From Methylophaga sp. 41_12_T18 (GTDB lineage Bacteria; Pseudomonadota; Gammaproteobacteria; Nitrosococcales; Methylophagaceae), in NCBI GenBank assembly GCA_002163115.1, contig MAAI01000008.1, positions 23,238-87,237 of the forward strand: a stretch of DNA of 64,000 bases, in the 5' to 3' direction. This document shows positions 58,211 through 64,000 of this stretch, piece by piece. Below the pieces are notes generated by a model, which ran no database searches, was not told the origin of the DNA, and saw only the letters and a list, made by a program, of their open reading frames with translations. The position numbers and the translations under genes are program-made. Each line of letters starts with the position of its first letter. The first letter of the stretch is position 1.

Positions 58211-59598
58211 TCCGCCTGTTTTAATGCCTCAATCGCTTCACCTAAGTGCAATACTGGAATAATCTTCATACCTTTAATGTCTTTTCTCGGTGCATTTGCC
58301 TTTGGCACTATGGCATGAGTAAAACCATGTTTAGCCGCATCACTAATTCGCTCTTCACCAGCCTGTACTGGCCGAATCTCACCGGTCAAACCCACCTCAC
58401 CAAATAAAACCCAATCTCGTGGTATCGGCCGATTTCGTAAGCTTGATAATATTGCAGCTAATACCGCTAAGTCAGCGCCAGTTTCGCTTAGCTTCACGCC
58501 ACCCACCACGTTGATAAAGACATCTTGATCACTACAGGTGATGCCACCATGACGATGTAATATCGCTAACAACATCGATAAGCGATTTTGATCTAGTCCC
58601 ACTGATACACGGCGTGGATTACCTAATGGGCTGTCATCGACTAAAGCTTGCACTTCAACCAGCATCGGACGACTGCCTTCTCGAATCACTGTCACCACAC
58701 TACCTGCTACTGCCGCATCACCTCGAGACAGGAAGATCGCTGAAGGATTACTCACTTCTTTAAGACCTAACTCAGTCATACCAAAGACACCGAGCTCATT
58801 GATGGCACCGAAGCGATTTTTTACAGCACGTAAAATTCGAAAACGAGTTGAAGTATCGCCTTCAAAATACAACACCGTATCAACCATATGTTCTAGAACT
58901 CGAGGGCCAGCTAGTGCACCTTGCTTGGTTACATGACCCACTAAGATCATCGTTGTGCCACTTGATTTAGCATAACGAACTAACTGTGCTGCACTTTCCC
59001 GAACTTGAGCGACTGTACCTGGTGCTGATTGTGATAATTCAGTAAATACAGTTTGGATGGAATCTATTACCATCACTTGTGGTTTTTGCTTTTGAGCAAT
59101 AGCAATCATTTTCTCAGCATGAGTTTCAGCTAACAAATCTAATGGAGCTTGTTCTAGTTGCAAGCGCTCAGCTCGCAAGCGAATCTGCTGTAGTGACTCT
59201 TCACCACTGATATATAAAGGACTGACACCACTAGTTTCAGCCATTTTTGCCATTGCTTGCAGTAATAATGTTGACTTACCTATGCCAGGATCACCACCGA
59301 TTAATACCACTGAGCCAGTAACTAAACCACCGCCCAGCACCCGATCTAGTTCTGGCATGCCGGTAGTCCAGCGTACTGCTTTTTCTGAGGTAACAGCACT
59401 TAAAGTTTGAATGTCATTCTTTTGCTCGCCAGCATAACCGGTATGACGACTAATGGTTGCTTGGTTGGCAGCATTTGCAGGTAATTTAACTTCTTCCTCT
59501 AAGCTATTCCAAGCCCCGCATTCTCCACAGCGTCCTGCCCACTGTGGTGTTTGGCTATCACAGTCGGTGCAGCGATAAAGGCGTTTAACTTTGGCCAT
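58207..59598 (-). CDS. radA: DNA repair protein RadA/Sms
   Basis: A 463-residue RecA-like ATPase that helps process recombination intermediates. N-terminal zinc finger CTDCDSQTPQWAGRCGECG, Walker A GGDPGIGKSTLL, the KNRFG RadA motif and the C-terminal Lon-like domain (NVVGGVKLSETGADLAVLAAILSS) are present. It overlaps alr by 14 bp and is the last gene of the rpsR-to-radA block. Confidence 0.96.
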   Translation of the reverse strand: MAKVKRLYRCTDCDSQTPQWAGRCGECGAWNSLEEEVKLPANAANQATISRHTGYAGEQKNDIQTLSAVTSEKAVRWTTGMPELDRVLGGGLVTGSVVLIGGDPGIGKSTLLLQAMAKMAETSGVSPLYISGEESLQQIRLRAERLQLEQAPLDLLAETHAEKMIAIAQKQKPQVMVIDSIQTVFTELSQSAPGTVAQVRESAAQLVRYAKSSGTTMILVGHVTKQGALAGPRVLEHMVDTVLYFEGDTSTRFRILRAVKNRFGAINELGVFGMTELGLKEVSNPSAIFLSRGDAAVAGSVVTVIREGSRPMLVEVQALVDDSPLGNPRRVSVGLDQNRLSMLLAILHRHGGITCSDQDVFINVVGGVKLSETGADLAVLAAILSSLRNRPIPRDWVLFGEVGLTGEIRPVQAGEERISDAAKHGFTHAIVPKANAPRKDIKGMKIIPVLHLGEAIEALKQAD

Positions 59599-60676
59599 GA
59601 TGATATTCCCTTCTCACTCGAGGATTTAACTGACACAGTAATTCATAAGGAATCGTGTTTGCTTGTTTTGCTAGCCATTCAACAGGTAACTGTTCACCTC
59701 CCCATAACAGTACTTCATCACCAACATCAGCATCTGAACAAGTGTGCAGATCAATACAGATCATATCCATAGATACGCGACCTAATACGGCTACGCGTTG
59801 ACCATTAATCATCACCTGACCAGCATTAGATAAATATCGACTATAACCATCACCATAACCAATACTGACAATGCCGATTTCAGTTACCTTCGTAGCAGTC
59901 CAATCGCCACCATAGCCAACTTGGTCACCTGCTTGTAATGTTTGCTTAGCGGTCAAAACAGATTTTAACTGCATAACTGGTTTTAAATCTAACTCTACTG
60001 CTGTTTTATCATCAAATGGAGAAACACCGTATAACATTAGACCGGGACGCAACCATTGTTGATGACTGGCAGGAAATGACAATATTGCAGCTGAGTTAGC
60101 GAGGCTGACTTCACACCGCTGCTTATCGGCACAATGCAAAGTAATATCTAGCTGCTGTTGGTTGCGGTCATCACCAACTAAATCAGCATTTGCAAAGTGA
60201 CTCATCAGACCCACGTCACCTGAGATAGCTTCACTAGTTTCCATCGTAGTAATCAGTTCGGCTACATCTGTTTTGGCAAAACCTAATCGGTGCATGCCTG
60301 TTTCTATCATCAGCCAGCAAAACTGTAACGGTTTAGTCAAAGGGGTAGAAAGTAATTGAATTTGAGATCGGTGATGGAAGACTGGAGATAAATCATACTG
60401 TGCTGCTAGTTGTATTTCAGCAGCGGTCATAACCCCTTCTAACAAAATAATTTTGTGGGTAATGCCGGACTTTCGTAGCTGTATGCCTTCAACAAGACGA
60501 GCTACAGCAAAGGCATCACTATCAGTTAAGACGTTCGCTACTTCAGCATAACCATGGCCGTATGCATTGGCTTTAATCACCGAAATAATTCGACTAGTTG
60601 GTGCTAATTGTTTGATACGATCAAAATTATGCTTCAATGCAGCAAGGTCAATACTCGCAACTGGATAGGAGTTCAC
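59585..60676 (-). CDS. alr: Alanine racemase
   Basis: A 363-residue PLP enzyme that makes D-alanine for peptidoglycan. PLP lysine K35 in ISVIKANAYGHGYAEV, METGMHRLGF-type IETGMHRLG, and the second catalytic Tyr in SIGYGDGYSRYL are intact. It lies 2 bp after dnaB. Provides substrate for ddl of the dcw cluster. Confidence 0.96.
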   Translation of the reverse strand: MNSYPVASIDLAALKHNFDRIKQLAPTSRIISVIKANAYGHGYAEVANVLTDSDAFAVARLVEGIQLRKSGITHKIILLEGVMTAAEIQLAAQYDLSPVFHHRSQIQLLSTPLTKPLQFCWLMIETGMHRLGFAKTDVAELITTMETSEAISGDVGLMSHFANADLVGDDRNQQQLDITLHCADKQRCEVSLANSAAILSFPASHQQWLRPGLMLYGVSPFDDKTAVELDLKPVMQLKSVLTAKQTLQAGDQVGYGGDWTATKVTEIGIVSIGYGDGYSRYLSNAGQVMINGQRVAVLGRVSMDMICIDLHTCSDADVGDEVLLWGGEQLPVEWLAKQANTIPYELLCQLNPRVRREYHHGQS

Positions 60677-60678
60677 AG

Positions 60679-62088
60679 CTACTCATCACCATAACTTTCA
60701 TAATCGCCATACTCATTGAAGGCGAAGTTTTCAAAACGGGTATATTTTCCTTGGAAGGTTAATGCAACCGTACCAATCGGACCATTACGTTGTTTACCGA
60801 TGATAATTTCAGCTTTACCTTTTTCAGGTGAATCCGCGTTATAGACTTCATCTCGATAAATAAAGACAATTAAATCCGCATCCTGCTCAATCGCACCAGA
60901 TTCACGTAAATCAGACATGATCGGCCGTTTATTCGGACGTTGCTCCAAACTACGGTTTAGCTGTGACAATGCAATAACCGGTACTTCTAATTCTTTTGCT
61001 AACGCTTTTAATGACCGCGAAATTTCGGATACCTCTGACGCACGGTTTTCATTGCTGCCACCACTGCCTTGCATTAACTGAATATAGTCAATCACGATCA
61101 AGCTCAGGCCATGCTCACGCTTTAACCGTCGCGCTCTTGCCCGTAATTCTGTTGACGTTAATGCTGGCGTATCATCAATAAACAACGGAGCTTCATTCAA
61201 TAAAGCAATTGCAGAAGTTAATCGAGGCCAATCATCATCATTTAATCGACCAGAACGCAAGCGGCTCTGATCTATCTGGCCAAGAGAAGATAACATCCTC
61301 ATCGCCAAAGCATCCGCTGGCATTTCCATACTAAATACCGCAACTGGCTCTTTACTCTTAATAGCTGCATTTTCTGCAAGGTTCATCGCAAATGTCGTTT
61401 TACCCATCGATGGACGACCAGCAACGATCACCAGATCGGCAGGTTGCAATCCTGAGGTTTGCTCATCAAAATCACTAAAGCCTGTAGAAAGCCCGGTGAT
61501 CGGACTATCATTTTCAAATAAGGTATCAATACGATCAACAACCTTACTCAATACTTCCTTCACTTGAATAAAGCCACCACCACGTTTGGCACCTTTTTCA
61601 GCGATTTCAAACACTTGCTTCTCAGCCATATCCAGCATTTCTTCACTGCTGCGGCCTTCAGGGTTAAATGCGACATTGGAAATTTCAGATCCAACTTGAA
61701 TAAGCTGACGTAGTACCGATCGCTCACGAACGATAGCGGCATAAGCACCAATATTAGCTGCACTCGGTGTATTTCTAGCTAACATGCCTAAATAAGCTAG
61801 TTCACCCACTTGATCGAGTTCACCACGTTTATCATGGAATTCAGCTAATGTAATAACATCAACAGGTAGGGATTGCTCAAAGAGTTGTGCAATAGCACGA
61901 AAAATAAGTTGATGGTCGCGACGATAAAAGTCTTGCTCCACCAAAAGGTCGGCGACTTTGTCCCAACTACCATTTTCCAACATCAAACCACCCAGCACGG
62001 ACTGCTCGGCTTCAAGAGAATGTGGAGGAACTTTAAGTTGTGCTGTGGCCTCATCCTTATAAGAGTCGGGATATGACATATCTTCCAC
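60679..62088 (-). CDS. dnaB: Replicative DNA helicase DnaB
   Basis: A 469-residue hexameric helicase. The N-terminal domain (PPHSLEAEQSVLGGLMLENGSW), linker, and RecA-like C-terminal domain with Walker A GRPSMGKTTFAMN, Walker B LIVIDYIQLMQG and DLRESGAIEQDADLIVFIYR are present. No intein. The start is GTG at 62088, 5 nt after AGGTGG; GTG at 62097 overlaps that site and ATG 62079 is too far in. Loading is probably by DciA, as no dnaC is present. Confidence 0.95.
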   Translation of the reverse strand: MEDMSYPDSYKDEATAQLKVPPHSLEAEQSVLGGLMLENGSWDKVADLLVEQDFYRRDHQLIFRAIAQLFEQSLPVDVITLAEFHDKRGELDQVGELAYLGMLARNTPSAANIGAYAAIVRERSVLRQLIQVGSEISNVAFNPEGRSSEEMLDMAEKQVFEIAEKGAKRGGGFIQVKEVLSKVVDRIDTLFENDSPITGLSTGFSDFDEQTSGLQPADLVIVAGRPSMGKTTFAMNLAENAAIKSKEPVAVFSMEMPADALAMRMLSSLGQIDQSRLRSGRLNDDDWPRLTSAIALLNEAPLFIDDTPALTSTELRARARRLKREHGLSLIVIDYIQLMQGSGGSNENRASEVSEISRSLKALAKELEVPVIALSQLNRSLEQRPNKRPIMSDLRESGAIEQDADLIVFIYRDEVYNADSPEKGKAEIIIGKQRNGPIGTVALTFQGKYTRFENFAFNEYGDYESYGDE

Positions 62089-62159
62089 AGTAACCACCTA
62101 AGTCATCTGTTGCATAAAATATCAACCAATATCATTGCAATATTAGCTACATAAAAAAT

Positions 62160-62190
62160 AATAGAGCCGTGACAATATCACGGCTCTATT
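62160..62190 (-). terminator. rplI terminator
   Basis: AATAGAGCCGTGA and its complement (62178-62190) around 5 nt, followed on the minus strand by an A/T-rich tract. It lies between rplI and dnaB, so dnaB may have its own promoter or depend on read-through. Confidence 0.75.
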
Positions 62191-62201
62191 GGTCTTACTT
62201 T

Positions 62202-62750
62202 TTAAGCGTCTTCTTGCTCTTTAGCAATTTTTTCAGCTTCTTCTAAAGCTTTTGCTTTTGCTTTTGCTGCATCAGCTGCTTCAGCTTTTGCTTGCAATTC
62301 AGCTTCTGAAGTTACGTCTACTTTAACCGCAACAACAACGTCAGAGTGTAGTTGAATATCAATCATATATTCACCAGTATGACGTAATGGGCCTGTAGGT
62401 AGGCGAACTTCACTACGATCAATCTCTGCACCAGCTGCATTCAATTGGTCAGCAATATCTGCTGCGCCGATTGAACCAAACAATTTACCTTCGATACCCG
62501 CGTTAGCTAAGATATTTACATCACCAGCAGCGACAAGTTTTTCTTTACGCTTTTCTGCTGCAGTCAGAAGTTGAGCTGCCGCGGCTTCAAGTTCAGCACG
62601 ACGAGATTCAAATACTTCTCTATTTCTTTTGTTCGCAGGTAAAGCTTTACCATTTGGAACTAAGAAATTACGACCGAAACCAGCTTTAACGCTAACTTCA
62701 TCGCCTAAGTTACCAAGCTTCTGCATTTTCTCTAGCAAAATTACTTGCAT
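62202..62750 (-). CDS. rplI: 50S ribosomal protein L9
   Basis: A 182-residue L9 with [36 protein letters not shown] (shown here only as landmark: residues 1-36) in the N-terminal rRNA-binding domain, the long central helix and the C-terminal domain. It is about 30 residues longer than usual because of an Ala/Lys/Glu-rich tail ([20 protein letters not shown]) that looks like an extended charged helix. Part of the rpsR-rplI block. Confidence 0.94.
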   Translation of the reverse strand: MQVILLEKMQKLGNLGDEVSVKAGFGRNFLVPNGKALPANKRNREVFESRRAELEAAAAQLLTAAEKRKEKLVAAGDVNILANAGIEGKLFGSIGAADIADQLNAAGAEIDRSEVRLPTGPLRHTGEYMIDIQLHSDVVVAVKVDVTSEAELQAKAEAADAAKAKAKALEEAEKIAKEQEDA

Positions 62751-62799
62751 CGTTCTACCCTCATTCGCAGTATTACACTGCTCTTAAAGTTACTCGTAT

Positions 62800-63708
62800 T
62801 TATTCAGCTGAATATTTACGAAAATTCATCCACTGTTCCAAAACACCTAGTGTTGCCAATATCACCACCATCTGCGGCATCATCATAACTAACAATACAT
62901 AGACGGCTATTAACCAAAATTTCTGTTTTTGTTGCTGCTTAACAATGGCATGAATAACAGCTAGTCCTTGTAAAGCAAATACAGTTAAAGCAATGGGTAA
63001 ACAATCTACCACTAAACTCAAACTTCCTTGCACTGGCAATACAGATATCACCATCAATACTATTGTTACTATAGCGGCTTGTTTGCCTAGTTTTAATTGA
63101 TAAAACTCGCTCGCAAAACCTCCAGGGTTAAACAATTTGGCTTGCCATGCTCGGCCTATCAATAAACCAAACATTACATTTGCACTTAATCCTGCAGCAA
63201 TTAAACCGGTCATCATGCCAGACAATCTCACGATTAAATCTTGAGTTTGCTGCTGGTCAAACTGCCAACCGGGCTGTTGGGCTATTACCTCAAAAAAAGG
63301 TATTAATATTTGCTGCCACCACATAGTAGGATCAGACAAAACTATATGAGTACCAAGTACAACCAAAATACCTAAGCCACTTGCTGCTAATAAACTCACA
63401 GCCAATGATCGGGTATAACCTAATAACAAACTGACAACCAATACGGGTAGCCAACTTGATAACAAAAACGCGCCGGCAATATAAAACTGTCCCAGCAAAA
63501 AACCCGCTAGTAATGTAAATATTACTGTAGCTGCTGCAACAACTTTTATTCCTTCTTTGGGCCCTATACGTAATGTAGTGAGCACCAATATACCGCTGGC
63601 TAAATAACTGAGCGGCGGCAACATCAATGCTGCGAATGAAAGCAATGCAGTGACGATAGCAGCTTGCCATCTTCCTTGCATTGCAAATGTTGCAATTCCA
63701 CTCAACAT
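62800..63708 (-). CDS. DUF2232 (YybS-like) membrane protein
   Basis: A 302-residue polytopic protein with about eight hydrophobic segments, matching the DUF2232 proteins that lie between rpsR and rplI in many gammaproteobacteria. No catalytic motif. Position conservation suggests a role tied to growth or envelope, but the function is unknown. Confidence 0.8.
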   Translation of the reverse strand: MLSGIATFAMQGRWQAAIVTALLSFAALMLPPLSYLASGILVLTTLRIGPKEGIKVVAAATVIFTLLAGFLLGQFYIAGAFLLSSWLPVLVVSLLLGYTRSLAVSLLAASGLGILVVLGTHIVLSDPTMWWQQILIPFFEVIAQQPGWQFDQQQTQDLIVRLSGMMTGLIAAGLSANVMFGLLIGRAWQAKLFNPGGFASEFYQLKLGKQAAIVTIVLMVISVLPVQGSLSLVVDCLPIALTVFALQGLAVIHAIVKQQQKQKFWLIAVYVLLVMMMPQMVVILATLGVLEQWMNFRKYSAE

Positions 63709-63762
63709 ATCTGTTACTTTTTCTCTAAATTAACTAAATGTTTTGAACAATATCACCTTTAA

Positions 63763-63990
63763 TTACTTATGCATGTCGCAATAAGGAATTAACGCTAAGA
63801 AACGCGCACGTTTTACACAAGTAGAAAGCTGACGTTGGTAACGCGCTTTAGTACCAGTGATACGGCTAGGAACAATTTTTCCTGTTTCCGTGATGTAATT
63901 TTTCAATAAATTTACATCTTTATAATCGATTTGCTTAACACCTTCAGAGGTGAAGCGACAAAATTTTCTACGTCTAAAAAAACGTGCCAT
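63763..63990 (-). CDS. rpsR: 30S ribosomal protein S18
   Basis: A 75-residue S18: [40 protein letters not shown] and the basic [21 protein letters not shown] core are complete. rpsF would be expected upstream, beyond the window end. Confidence 0.97.
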   Translation of the reverse strand: MARFFRRRKFCRFTSEGVKQIDYKDVNLLKNYITETGKIVPSRITGTKARYQRQLSTCVKRARFLALIPYCDMHK

Positions 63991-64000
63991 TATTATGCTC

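Overview
The window is chromosomal DNA of a moderately AT-rich gammaproteobacterium. Supporting evidence is a complete gammaproteobacterial-type dcw cluster (mraZ to ftsZ, followed by lpxC and secA), the rsmI-lpoA-yraN-dolP block next to rnpB, a CpxRA-like pair, DciA rather than DnaC as helicase partner, and the rpsR-rplI-dnaB-alr-radA block. The genus cannot be fixed from sequence alone; a marine methylotroph or Thiotrichales-like lineage is a guess.

Layout. 1-6.1 kb: an AT-rich HEPN-type gene, then a leftward operon for an ExbB/TolQ-like channel, a small DUF2149 protein and a secreted, membrane-anchored CobN/ChlH-type chelatase. Its promoter overlaps a good Fur box. I read this as a possible HmuS-like metal/tetrapyrrole system, not cobalamin synthesis. 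6.2-20.2 kb: CpxRA-like two-component genes, an EF-hand protein, msrB, a GIY-YIG protein, the ABC-F protein YbiT, a CHASE4-GGDEF protein, small stress genes, deaD, a fused SpmA/SpmB protein, an MddA-like methyltransferase and def. 20.2-45.2 kb: a leftward block with the complete dcw cluster, lpxC, secA, argJ and a DUF3549 gene; dciA is inserted in the opposite direction between lpxC and an M23 peptidase. mraZ has a clear promoter with three 10-bp-phased MraZ boxes.

45.5-53.2 kb: a small integrative element of about 7.5 kb inserted in the 3' end of rnpB. It is bounded by identical 117-bp direct repeats, carries a tyrosine recombinase beside the intact rnpB, and has a 21-bp tandem motif repeated near both ends. 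Its cargo is a three-gene cassette of unrecognised proteins with a nuclease-like first member, a small CxxC protein, an exported DUF4124-like protein, and a polymerase-palm-like protein whose last motif is separated by a frameshift. Next to the integrase is a gene-free stretch with 10-bp-phased GATC sites.

53.2-64 kb: rnpB, rsmI, lpoA, yraN, dolP, hemJ, a PilZ protein, then leftward radA, alr, dnaB, rplI, a DUF2232 membrane protein and rpsR. The most promising material is the rnpB island with its three-gene cassette and the Fur-controlled CobN/ExbB/DUF2149 operon. No CRISPR array, tRNA, insertion sequence or complete prophage was seen.
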